NCBI GenBank assembly: GCA_030734395.1
Contig: JAUZTG010000042.1
Location: 2,046,001-2,110,000 of the forward strand
Origin: Sarocladium kiliense
Taxonomy: Eukaryota; Ascomycota; Sordariomycetes; Hypocreales; Sarocladiaceae
DNA length: 64,000 nucleotides
Direction of reading: 5' to 3'
In this document: positions 20,962-31,952 of the stretch, in pieces
How the letters are laid out: each line of letters begins with the position of its first letter
Numbering within the stretch: position 1 is the stretch's first letter
Made by a program: the position numbers and the translations under genes
Notes under the pieces: generated by a model
What the model saw: only the letters and a program-made list of their open reading frames with translations
The model's database searches: none
Told to the model about the DNA's origin: nothing

Positions 20962-22332
20962 TTATGACTTGATGGAATAGGACCAGGAACTTTCGACACT
21001 GTACCACTTGTTCTTGTACCAACCAGGCACCCACGCAGCAGCCTTAGTGGGATACTCCTTACTGAAAAGCTTGCAGTAAGTACCCTTGGCCACGTGATCC
21101 TCCTTGATCATAAAGGCGTTGAAGAAACTGCAATGACCAGACTTGGTGTGGTGTTTGCTGCTCTGGTGTTTCTGGTTGTGAGCGTGAGCATATTTGGCGC
21201 AAATAGCCACATCGTAAGGACCGGGGAAGAAATGCTCGCCAATGCAAGTAGAAGGGTGATCATGGACTGCAGGGCACTTCTGCGGCTTCTCGCAGCCTTC
21301 AGGAGTCTCTGGCTCTGTTTCCTTGGTCTTTTCGTAGCCGTTGGACCCAATGATGGCCACCTCGAACTCGCCACGGTTCTGTCCGCCGTTGTTGGCGGCC
21401 TCGGGCTCAACACCAGAGCCCCAGAGGGAGCACTTGAAGTTGGTGATTGAGTCAGGCTGATCACAAGAGCACTTCTCAGGGTTCCATTTCGGATCGCGCT
21501 CGATGTAGATGTTGAAAGCTGTGCAGAGTTCCTTGTCATCGCACCAATCAGCACAAGACTGAACGTCGTAGCTCTCAAGAGTGCGGTAACCAAGATATGT
21601 GTTGGCGTTCACGGCGGCAGAGAGATCCTTGAAAGTGTTGGTGTAGCCCTTAGGGTCAGAGGCGGACTTTGCCATGTTATGTAGGACCTCGTTGTTACGA
21701 AAAGGCTCGACCGTGTCAGGAGAAGAGACAGGCCCAAAGCCATCGGGCTGGATGGCGCACGGATCCTCAGGGTTGATGAAGCCGCAGTAAGTGCCAACCT
21801 CATAAGGGGTAGGGCATGCAGGATCGGTCGTGAAGGCGAACGTATTAGTCCAGCTGATGGGAGTGCAGGTGGAGGGAACCTCGTGACTGGTGGACGGAGC
21901 AGTGGTGGTGGTCAAGGTAGCGGAGGTCATGGTGATCGAGGTGTCGCAGCTTGTGGACGAAGGAGGAGGAGGATGGGGCTTGCCGCTACCAGGTCCGGGA
22001 GGATGAGGCTTTCCCTTCTCAGGGGGGTTCGGCTTGTGCTCGTGGCCGTTGTTGTTAGAATGGCAGTATCGCTTGTCATACCAGCAGTAGGTCCGCTCAA
22101 AGAGGCCGCGTTTATGAGAGGTACCATCCTCGGAGACAGTTGTATCAGCGCTGGCGGCAGCATCTGCTTCACGAGTTGCAGAAGCACGGTCGTAGACGCT
22201 CTCCTGTGAAGCAACACCAACGGCAGGGCCAGTGGGAGCCGGGGCGTTTTCAATGGCTGCGAAGTCCAGGCCGGTTGGGGCTGGCGAGGCGGCGACGAGA
22301 GCCGCAGCACCCAGGAGGATGTAGCCACGCAT
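20962..22332 (-). CDS. Secreted Cys-rich fungal protein of unknown function
   Basis: Single exon, 456 residues. MRGYILLGAAALVAASPAP is a signal peptide, cleaved near residue 16. A propeptide-like stretch ends at Lys-Arg (residues 74-75), a Kex2-type site, after which the mature chain would begin GLFERTYCWYDKRYC. A Pro/Gly/His/Lys-rich linker follows (about 92-125). The rest is rich in Cys, Trp and Tyr: about 20 Cys, including SCADWCDDKELCTAFNIY, which resembles the PAN/apple-like pattern of extracellular adhesion modules. No catalytic motif is seen. It is likely cell wall or extracellular; proteins of this layout are common in Dothideomycetes and Eurotiomycetes but uncharacterised to my knowledge. 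The gene has a TATA box. Confidence 0.75.
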   Translation of the reverse strand: MRGYILLGAAALVAASPAPTGLDFAAIENAPAPTGPAVGVASQESVYDRASATREADAAASADTTVSEDGTSHKRGLFERTYCWYDKRYCHSNNNGHEHKPNPPEKGKPHPPGPGSGKPHPPPPSSTSCDTSITMTSATLTTTTAPSTSHEVPSTCTPISWTNTFAFTTDPACPTPYEVGTYCGFINPEDPCAIQPDGFGPVSSPDTVEPFRNNEVLHNMAKSASDPKGYTNTFKDLSAAVNANTYLGYRTLESYDVQSCADWCDDKELCTAFNIYIERDPKWNPEKCSCDQPDSITNFKCSLWGSGVEPEAANNGGQNRGEFEVAIIGSNGYEKTKETEPETPEGCEKPQKCPAVHDHPSTCIGEHFFPGPYDVAICAKYAHAHNQKHQSSKHHTKSGHCSFFNAFMIKEDHVAKGTYCKLFSKEYPTKAAAWVPGWYKNKWYSVESSWSYSIKS

Positions 22333-22402
22333 ATTGAAGAACTAGAGGAGCTGAGGAGACAGATAGGAGAGTGGGAAGCAAGCGTCGAACAAGATTATGA
22401 GC

Positions 22403-22410
22403 ATTTTATA
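22403..22410 (-). promoter_or_regulatory. TATA box of the secreted-protein gene
   Basis: TATAAAAT on the minus strand, about 70 nt upstream of the ATG at 22332. Position and sequence fit a TATA element of a strongly regulated gene. Confidence 0.5.
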
Positions 22411-25400
22411 CTTCAATTCCATCAGGGCTCGCTCAGGATAATAGCCAAATCACTTGAGCATCGTACCTATGCCCCTAGCATACGGCAATTAGACTTGCGT
22501 CTTGGCCACAGAGACAAGGACCCGGTCTACACGGCCGAAATGCTTCGGGCTGTGGGTGTAGCGCAGAAGTCGAGTCGATGATGACAATTAATGAGGCTGA
22601 TTCTTCAAGCGCACTTGCAGGTCCCACTGTGGGCAGGAGAACCAGGAGAATCAATGAGGTTCGGCATGGATGTCCCGATCTGAATCATTCCGATCTATCC
22701 GAACAGCCTTGGATCGCGAAATTCTCCGTTCGAGGGCAGCTTGGCATTCAGATTTGGACGGCCGAGGCTCGGCTGTCGACCATCCGTGCAGGGCGGCAGG
22801 CCCAGAAAGTCCGAATGCCCTCAATCGAAGGGGGCTAGGACATTCTTGGCGAGAGAGGCCGACCCTTTCTAGCTGAGCTAGGCAAAGACGAGCTTTGGTA
22901 CTTCGGACCTTGGAGACACTTCACTCAGGCACAATCGGTGCTAACAAGGCTATCGAAAACCGGCTCGGCACTTGTGCTGTGCCGAAGCATCTAGCGTTAC
23001 TCCAATTAGCCGGTGATCATTTCCCACATACTAAGGTATACCTGAAACTGCACCGAACTCTTGACCTAGGGCAGCCGAATGACGTCGCGAGCAGAGACTA
23101 GAAGAGAACTCCAGCAGCACTCGGCCGAGAACGTACAGACCGAAGGACAACATGGCACATTGTACAAGTTGACAAACCTGCCGGCATGTGCGATATACTC
23201 GGAGTCCGCATTTGAGATACCTGCCTCGCTCTGGAGAAATTGGGATTCTGGAGCTCGTCCCGAGTCCTCGGTTTTGGTTTACTAGCCGGTCCGATCTGAT
23301 CCACCAACAGCTTCACAAAGTCCTTGTGAGGCTAGAGAGCATTCCAGCAGAGCCCCATCAACCGATTATCCACTATAAGGTAGTCTGCCTCTCGGACCTG
23401 CCGTGACTTAATCCGTGGATCAATCAGCCCGCGCGCTTCTTTTCAGCTCCATACGGCATGAGCGGTGAGGCAGTAGTATGCATCGAGACTTAGTTCTGTG
23501 GAGCTTGAGCAGTTGTAGATAGCCTGCTGAGGGATTCAATCATGTGCTTGCTCTAGAGATATCCGTCTCGCTCTCGCTGCAGTTGGGTAAGTCAAGTGCT
23601 GTTCGGTGACTCCATCGCAAGATGCTGATCAAGTTCTAACACTACCGACCACTCGAACGGTCTGGTCAGGTTTGAGTCCATTTGCGAAAAACGTTTGTCA
23701 GTTGTTACTTCTCCTCGTTTAATAGACTCAAAGTTCCGAGACACAACGTGGAACTCATAGACGTCTCATGCAGACGTATGAGGCTCCTGTTTTGTCAAAC
23801 CAAAGTCTTCTGCCGGGAAGTTAATCCCCGGCTTCCTTTTGGAGTATGGAGCTTCTGTGACATATATAACTCTCGACTGCTGGCCATGTACACTACTTTG
23901 GCTTTCAAGCTCAAGTCGGTGACTGAGGCGGATTTGAACTTTGTCACGAGGGGAAAATATTGCACGGGGAGCTCTCAGCAATAATGAGACAGATTGATCA
24001 TAGCCGCAAATGTTAGAGAGCAGAGCCTCAAGAACAGCTCTGTTTACTCGAGTCGGCTTGGGATAGTGAGAGCCTAATGCATACATGGCACCACTGATGG
24101 GAGATAGACTTGGCTGGGTTTGCTTGGAAGAAAGACCAGCTGATCAACCTGACCGAACCAGGCCATGAGGACCGCCACCTTGCCTTGCCTTGCCGCCATG
24201 TTACGTGTCACGGTTAAAACGGTCAAAAGAGTAAGTGAAGAGCCAAACAAGCAAACCATAGTTGTAATGTTTGGGCACGATGGTTCCCTACAAGCCTGTT
24301 AGCGGGTAGGTGAAGATGATGGCTACCTACCCTAGATGTGACGGATCAGCAACGGCTTCACAACGATGCCACAGTCGGTGAATGCTAACAATAGGGTGAC
24401 TGCGTTATGTCAACGGATGTGAGAAATAAGTCTAGGGCATGAACTGCAATCAAGCAGCTATCTCTGTTGGTCTCAGCAAACTGTATGAGCATGGTGGATT
24501 GATGCAAGCGGTTTGTCCGGAGGAACATGCGGTAGGGGCATAATCGAGAACCTCGTATACTTAGAAACAACATCCCGTAGCCCTGTCGTTCTTTCTACCT
24601 TATATAGTTGAAAATATGCCTTGTTGCATTCTGAATAACATTACTAAAGGGTGACTGCTCGAAGGCTTACTTGCTTCACCCGAGCACCTACCCTGGAAGA
24701 CATCAGTGATGAGATCATGTTCATTCTTTGAATGAATTGAACTCTGAGTCAAGACTTGGTCGTTCTTCAGCCGATAACCCAGAACATAATTGGCCAGACG
24801 AGCCCACGCTGCACTTGAGAACACCGGAGCCTTTTGCAGTCGGCAACGTCGGAGCCATTGAATCGCTCTTGACAACCGGTATATTAAGGAAGCGAATCTT
24901 GAGCCTCAAAATGACCATAAACGTCCCACTGAACCGACCTAGGTACCAATCAAGTTTGTGGCGTTGGATTTGGTACATGCAGTCTGAGTCGCCGTAAGCA
25001 TGGGAAAGGACGCGCTCAAGAGCATGGAAATTGGAGACTACGCAGTAGGTAAGGGGCAAGATACGACAAAGTACGCCATGGGATCAGAATCAGTCACATC
25101 CTTGGAACTGTCAGGGGTGGTGTGTCGTTTGTTTTGCGGTCGTGCATATTGGTCTGCCAATGGACGTTGGGAATTGGGCAACGTGGGCGATTTCTGACCC
25201 ATGAGGCGGGCGGCTGGGGCCGAGATACTACGACAGATGCGGAAGCGAGACATCGATGTCATCTGGTTGAGAACAGTGTCTTGCCGGAGCACCTCAATCC
25301 TTCATACCTCCTCCATTTTGGTGGAGAGCTTGGAAAGTACGTGTCATCAGAGGTACATTGCGTTATCTCAGTCATCTGCGGAACAGACATGCATGAGCTG

Positions 25401-26780
25401 GCTACCCATCTGAGCAAGATGACGCCGATATCCTGTCTCACCCCTCACCGCACATTTTGTGTCCTCGTACTCCGTAGGTTGGGTGAATATGGCGCACGGA
25501 AGTGAGTGAAACTTTCTGGCTGTTAGAAATGCCATACCGCTTTTCGCCATTGCTCGCTTGGGGAAGCCGTGCCGTGGCACGGGCGGAACCTTGATTGACC
25601 ACGTTGACGCTTCAGCGTTTTGATTGACTGTGGCATGACCCCTTTCATTGTATGATGATAGCGTGGTTCTAGGCCTGAGTACTCCGTATGCGGTGTGAAA
25701 TCCCCCAATTGTTGCGTGTTTGGTTGGGATGGTGCACCATGTACAACCGTGTGAACCCATGAAGGCGATCGTCACACCGACGGCAATTGGCTTTCGGGAG
25801 CAATCCAATACGCGATGGGAAGAGCTTGCGCTCCGTAGGTTCCTCACTTTTGATTCGACGGCATGTCCGTCCTTGTTTCGAGGCCATAGCACGTGTTACC
25901 GGCGCGCCAGCCCTAGGGATTTAAACCATGTAGCCGTCATCTGTCGAGCTGGGCCGCGTAACACGGCTTCTACAAGGAGACCCTTGCTCTTTCTGAGGTC
26001 AAGGGCTCCTTAAGATCCTTTGACCTGATGGAAACGGTTTCGAAGCTGTTTGTGGTGCGCAGCCCAATTCAGGGACATGGAACGATGAGCTGTAGAGTAG
26101 CTTATACGCCGTTTAAGGAGAAGAGAGACTCTAGGTGCGGCACATCTATCCACACCCTCCACGCCACCGGCTCCGGGCCACTAGGACCGCGGGGATAGAC
26201 CTTGTGGCATCGCGACTCGCTGCCTCTTACTCTGGCCAGGACACCGGTGCTTGCGGAGATCGATGTTGGCGCGCGCCGTGAGATATGCTAGGCGTCAGCG
26301 CGTTCCTCTGTAGAGACGGCCATGTACCTACCTATGACCAAGAGTTTCTGTATCAGGCATGGCACGCAAAGAGCAGCATCATGGGAGCACCTTGTTGTCG
26401 GCCAGCCGGTGAGTGGTATGGAAGCATTTGGTGGTTGGTGCTGGCGACGGCCAGAATGTCAAATGTGAAGGAAATGAGCACCCTGAGTGAATCAGTTTCT
26501 TTCGGAACGTTACTTATATCACACCATTTGGTTCTTTCGAAAGCACTTGGATGCGATAGACAGAGTGAAAGCGTGCCCTGGTCGACGTTGTGGTAAAGTG
26601 TTGGTGGCTAGACATCGCTCGCCGCTTGTGCCTGAGAGGCGCCCCGCCAATTTCTTCCACCCATCACCTCATTGTTCGCCCACCACCGCCCTCCGCCCAC
26701 CCTTCACCTCTCCTCCACCACCAGTCCCCCGCCCTCGATACTCGACGAATCATTCCTCCCACGCTCAAATCATTCGCCAG
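22411..26780. other. 4.4 kb gene-poor region
   Basis: No gene supported. Open frames are short, lack domain motifs and have no convincing splice partners. Base composition is not strongly AT-rich, so heavy RIP is not obvious. Visible items: TACTCCGTA at 25468-25476 and 25680-25688, an inverted repeat GGGTAGGT/ACCTACCC at 24304-24332, and a TTGCC tandem near 24172-24188. It may be old decayed repeat sequence, but I find no terminal repeats or transposase motifs. The right end should hold the KCS1 promoter; the stretch before 26792 is pyrimidine-rich. Confidence 0.5.
24304..24332. repeat. Short inverted repeat
   Basis: GGGTAGGT (24304-24311) and its exact reverse complement ACCTACCC (24325-24332), 13 nt apart. 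Small hairpin in gene-poor DNA; no function inferred. Confidence 0.6.
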
Positions 26781-26843
26781 ATGTCCTCCTCATGTCCAAC
26801 CCGTCTCTCTCGTCCGAAAATGCCGCACATGACGAGCCCTTGA
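26781..26843 (+). promoter_or_regulatory. Upstream ORF overlapping the KCS1 start
   Basis: An ATG at 26781, 11 nt before the KCS1 ATG and in another frame, opens a 20-codon ORF that ends at TGA 26841-26843 inside the KCS1 coding region. Both ATGs have a C at -3, so both are in weak context and leaky scanning is possible. Whether the mRNA includes 26781 is unknown. Confidence 0.4.
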
Positions 26844-29800
26844 ACTGCTCGAGCCTCTCCAGTGCTGCTGCTGGAGGCGCTGTCAATGACCACGCGGACC
26901 GGGCAGAGCAACCCGAGCCCAGCAATGACAGCGCAGATGGAGCAGCAGCAGAAGAAGGGGGTGCCAATGGCCCTGCTATTGAGGGTGCGGCCTTCATGGG
27001 GCTTCAGCGCACGCCGGTGTTGTCTGATAACGTCCAGGCGCAATCCCAAGGGCTACCGACTGTCGACATAGACACCCCCCCTGCTTCTGCCTCAGCTTTC
27101 GCTGCCGCTACTGCCAGCACATCACCCACACTCTCCGATGATACGGCACCCGCATCTATATCTGCAAGTCCGACGGCTGCTGCACCGGTGCCGTCTGTCT
27201 CCGTCTCCTCGGGTCCCGACACACAAAACCTCTCGACCCAAGATAAAAGGAATCGAGGGCTGCCGCAGCAGAGCGGCCCGTCCTTGCTCTCACAGGCTCT
27301 CGCCAGCGCTCGAGGCATTGCGCAGACCACCAACAAAAGCTCGGCACGACCTCCCACTGCCCCTTCCTCCAAGCCTGTTACAGGGACATCTGCCCACTCG
27401 AACATCCCTTCTCGACGAGAAACCCCGTCAACATCTGTTCCAACCCAGTATGGAGCTCAAGATGGGCTAAACAAGGCTCAAGAAGCGGACCCAACAAGCC
27501 GATACAATCAGCAGGCCTCACAATCCAGCATGGCGACAGCGACAGCTACCTTATCACCGGCCAGTGCGACAGCTACACAAACCACGACATTGCCTACGCT
27601 TACTGGCCGCAATATTGCCAGTGTGCCCTCCACCTTCGAACATTCAGCCCTGGAGAAAGCAAAGGACATGCTAGTGGAGCGCCGTGATTTTCTCGATCTT
27701 AGCAGAGGTCGGACGTCCACGTCACTTGATATCGATCGCCGCACTTTGAGTACGAACACAATCCGACCTTTGCCGCATTCTACGAGTCCTGAAGATGTCT
27801 CGACTCCTACAAACACTACGTATCTGGGCACGACCAAGCAATTGGCTTCAACTCCGCCGACGATTGATGATTTGACAGATGCCAGAACCCAGCAACGCCC
27901 CAAGGGGCTCCAGCAGCGTGCTACTATTGGTCCCGAGAAGACAGAGAAGATGTGGTCTATTGGCGCGGGGGAGGGTAGCGAGGAAGATGGACAGGTGGAA
28001 AAGTCCGTTGCGGAAGCCATGGCTGGCGTTGAGCCCAATGCACGCAGTCGCAAGGCCAGTTACAGCCTAAGGTTCTTCAAGGAAGGTCTCCCACCGGAGG
28101 ATAAGACACGACGGAAGGATACCAAATCAGCACCCAAGGACAGACTGTCGCCGACAATTGAGGAGAGAAGCGTGGGCTCGTTGGGCAGCGTTGATAAGGA
28201 CCCTGCATTGACCCCACCAGCGCCTGCAGGGCAATCAACGCCTCGCTCAGCGGGTGACAAAACATCGGCCACCACGCCAGGCAAATCGGACACCGACTAT
28301 TTCACTTTCGAGAAGAGTGAAACCACTACCGACGAAGACGCATCATCGAAGTTGCAACCAAAACAAAGGGCAGATGATCATGCAGAACCCTCGGCGGACA
28401 CACTAAAAGCGGTGGGGCCGGTGCCGGCGACCGACTCGGATCACAAGGAGGGGCACCATCGGAAGCAACCCGATTCGAGCGACCTCGGCGAGCACCATGA
28501 TGTCGCACGATCTGATGAGGAGAACGCAGAATTGAGTGCTGAAATCGATGTTGACGCAGAAGATTCGGGCGAGGAAAAGATCTCGTCGGCTGTCTTCTTG
28601 CCACATCAAGAGCTAACAGACTCGGATGTGATTGAAACCTTGACCAGAGAATCTGACTGGAGTGGACCACGCCAGCGATCATTATCACAGAGCAAGACAC
28701 GTCCATGGCTTGTCAAGGCTGACGAACCTGAGCCCGAACCCCAAGAAGAGGTTACTGAAGACCATGAGTCCGCGTTCGACGCACATGACGGGATCAAGAC
28801 TGGTCGCACTGAACATTCTCCACAATATGGAGTCGATAGTCTCGTGAAAGTTGATGAGCGGGACCCAGCCCATGTCTCTCCGCGCAAGCAGCCATCACAA
28901 GTGAGCCAAAAGCAGATTGACGACCATGCGCACGATCATTATCACGATGCGGAAGAGCAGCTCGAAGCAATTGAGCTCAAGCCTTACAAGCACCAAGTCG
29001 GTGGCCATACAACTTTGTGGAGATTCTCTCGTAGAGCTGTTTGCAAACAGCTGAACAATAGGGAGAATGAGTTCTATGAGATCATCGAGAGGTATCACCG
29101 TGACCTCCTGGCATTCCTCCCTCGGTAAGTTTGCCTTGCTGCTTGAAAATTGTGCTTGCTCGTATTTTCCGATTTTGAAGACCTGCGTCCCATGCATCCT
29201 GTTAGCCTGCCTGTCCATCATTTGCTAATCAATCATACAGGTACATTGGTGTCTTGAATGTGACATTTCAAAAGCAGCCGCGTAGAAAGAGTACGACACG
29301 AAAAGATGACGCGGCTGCCGTTGTGAGGAAGAAATTGCAGGATGAAGCCCAAGCCCGAGCAAAAGATGACCCGCAACATAGTTCTAGCGAGGCGGTGACA
29401 GAGGCGCCAGCCGAGCCAACGCATACCAGAGTTGTCAGCCAGTCCCTTGCGAACACTCCAATCCAGATTCCTACGGTCACCTTCGACGACAACAGGCACA
29501 TCCTTCCACGCAATCTTCTGCAGCCTACTCCGCCTCCCGAGGCTGCTCGACGAAGGAGTATCTCCACGCCAAGGGTGTCGAGCTCGCCAAAGGGCAAGAT
29601 TGCGCAAATGCGCCCACAGTTGGATGAGCGGCCCAATAGCTGGGGTGCCACCATGGTCAACAAGCGCCTGCGGAATGAGGTCTTCAATGATGCGTTCTTG
29701 AAAGAGCCGGTGGAGGTTCAGAAGCATCGCAAGCCCCATCAAAGGTCTATCCCACGTCCCGCCATCCCGCATAAAATTCGTGCTACGATCTCAGATTCGG

Positions 29801-31140
29801 ACCTACCGCCGCACAAACTTCGTGAGCCGACCACAGGCGATAGCCGCAACGGGACTATATCCTCTGTGCCGGTCTCCATCGATGGAACATCTCAGTCGCA
29901 CAACGAATCTTCACAAAAGAACGCGGACATTGCACTAGACCCTGCGCAAGTTAAGGACGTGACGGGTACGAGCGCTCCGGAGCGCGAAACCCTGAAGATG
30001 AGTGCTTCTTCAGGCAAGAAGAAGAGAAGATACTCGGCTGGGGGTCTCCGGAGGCGACCCCAAGATGTCCAAGAGGAAAGAGGCAATCTGAAGTATTACG
30101 AAGAAGCCGATGATGCCGAAGACAAACGCGACATCGAGATGGTCGAGCGACAAGACTTCGGCAGGAAAGCTGAAGATGGACATCAGCAAACCGCAGATGG
30201 GGCGGCGGCAGATGCCATTGAGGCAGACCCAACGCAGTCGACCACGGACTCGGTGGTTCCATCGGAGATGCCAAGCCCTACGGCCGAGTTCAGCAAAATC
30301 CCTCGGCCAGTGAATGCAAAAGAGGCACGGACTCAACGTGACCGGGTTGAATATTTCCTTTTGCTCGAGGATCTAACCGCAGGCATGAAGAGGCCATGCA
30401 TGATGGACTTGAAGATGGGAACACGACAATACGGCGTAGACGCGACTGAAAAAAAGAAAAAGTCCCAGCAAGAAAAATGTAGGAACACAACTTCCGCTGA
30501 GCTCGGGGTGAGAATATGCGGGCTGCAGGTGTGGAATGCAGCAACACAGAGCTACGAGTTCAAGGACAAGTACTTTGGCAGACGAGTCAAAGCTGGCAAA
30601 AATTTCCAAAACGCGCTGACGAAGTTCCTGTACAACGGTGTGGACTTGCAGAGTATTCTGCGACATATTCCTGTGGTATTGAGCAAGTTGGCAAGGCTCG
30701 AGCAGATCATTCGCAAACTGCGCGGGTACAGGTTCTACGCGGCCAGCTTACTCATGTTTTACGATGGCGATACTTCCGATGAGGGGACTGATTACGAGAC
30801 GGCATACGAATCTATGACTGACGCCGCGACTGATACGGAGGAGACCGTGCGGCGTCGGAAGAAGAACAAGCGAGAGATCGACTTCAAGATGGCAGATTTT
30901 GCCAACAGTTATACACCACTGGATCGGATTCAAGGAGACAATTGCCCGGTTCAGCATCCCGATCAGCCGGATGAAGGGTTTCTTCGTGGCCTCAGATCCT
31001 TGCGCAAGTACTTCCTACTGATTCAGCGTGATGTACGCGCCGAGCTCAATCTTGTCAGCGCTCGGCGGGACGTTTCGTGGGACGACCAAAGTTTAGAATT
31101 GGAAATGGATGAGGAGGACGAAGGAGAGGTGAGCCTTTGA
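26792..31140 (+). CDS. KCS1: Inositol hexakisphosphate kinase Kcs1
   Basis: Makes 5-InsP7 from InsP6 and ATP, a signal in phosphate sensing, telomere length and stress. Exons 26792-29124 and 29241-31140; the 116-nt intron splits the codon for Arg in LPR-YIGV. Product 1410 residues. The frame is open further upstream, but that segment has no ATG, so 26792 is the first in-frame start. About 730 low-complexity residues come first. The IPK fold begins at HQVGGHTTLWRFS. The family signature P-x3-D-x-K-x-G appears as PCMMDLKMG (about residue 1162), SLLMFYDG lies near 1278, and FKMADFANSY (near 1323) holds the Mg-binding Asp-Phe-Ala. This length and layout match fungal Kcs1, far longer than animal IP6Ks. 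The upstream ORF may tune translation. Confidence 0.93.
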
Positions 31141-31952
31141 AGCTTGCAACCTACCCGGACAAGAATCAGCATGATGAGGTTGGACAGGGACCTTCAAAGT
31201 CACCGAGTCCCTCTACATTCACGGAGCTACACCTGGCGTTTTCGGGGGATACGGAGTCACCAATTCAGCCTTGGCCCCCCTTTCGATTATATCTTCGACA
31301 ATTGCTTTCTTTTGGACGCTTTTTATTGCAACATACCCCCTGCACGCCGGTGGAGTGTTAAACGGTTGGGCATGGATCGCCCGCAAAATGGTTGGCTGAC
31401 TGTGGCGTAACGGATTCTTTTGGCAGCTTGTTGTTTTCATTTAGCTTGTTCTGATGGAGTCGAAGTCCGACAAGGTTTGTTGTGGTGTTCGGGATCATCT
31501 CTTACTGGCCTCACTTGAGTTATCAGCCTTGAGCTTCGAGGTGCAATACCTTGAAGCAGATCGTACGAAGTATGCAGGATTATCAAGGCAGTGCGAAACA
31601 ACGTTGGAATTTGTGCGAATGGGCCTAGACTGTATAGACAAAACATCACTAGAAGGGACGACCCTAGCAAATCATTGCTCACGTTTTCGATGTCGTGATT
31701 GAATTGTCGCTCGGGTGTCTCTGTAAATGTATTGAGCAATACTCGTGAGAGTTCATCAGTTCAAAGGCTAGGTAAGTATTGAGTAGTTGTGCGAGCAGCC
31801 TACTTGCATCTTATCAGGTGTGACGGATCTGGACCCAGTCAAGAACCACGATGTGTTTCGTAACCTCGTCCTCCGTCACCCGATTGAACTCCAACCCTTC
31901 CATCAACGCGCAAACACTGAGGCGACGCTTATTGCGTCGTTCTTCATTTAAT
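31141..31952. other. Intergenic, KCS1 3' flank and promoter of the FAD oxidoreductase
   Basis: No supported gene. A perfect 6-bp stem, CGACGC-TTATT-GCGTCG, lies at 31923-31939, ending 13 nt before the chosen ATG at 31953, where it could fold in the 5' leader. An in-frame ATG at 31851 exists and would make this stretch coding instead. Confidence 0.5.

Noticed and set aside
24172..24188. TTGCC tandem
   Set aside because: Only about three units; simple sequence drift is enough to explain it.
22411..26780. RIP-degraded transposon
   Set aside because: I see no strong AT bias, no terminal repeats and no transposase or reverse-transcriptase motifs.
26672..26791. KCS1 start at 26672
   Set aside because: The codon is TTG. 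The first in-frame ATG is at 26792.
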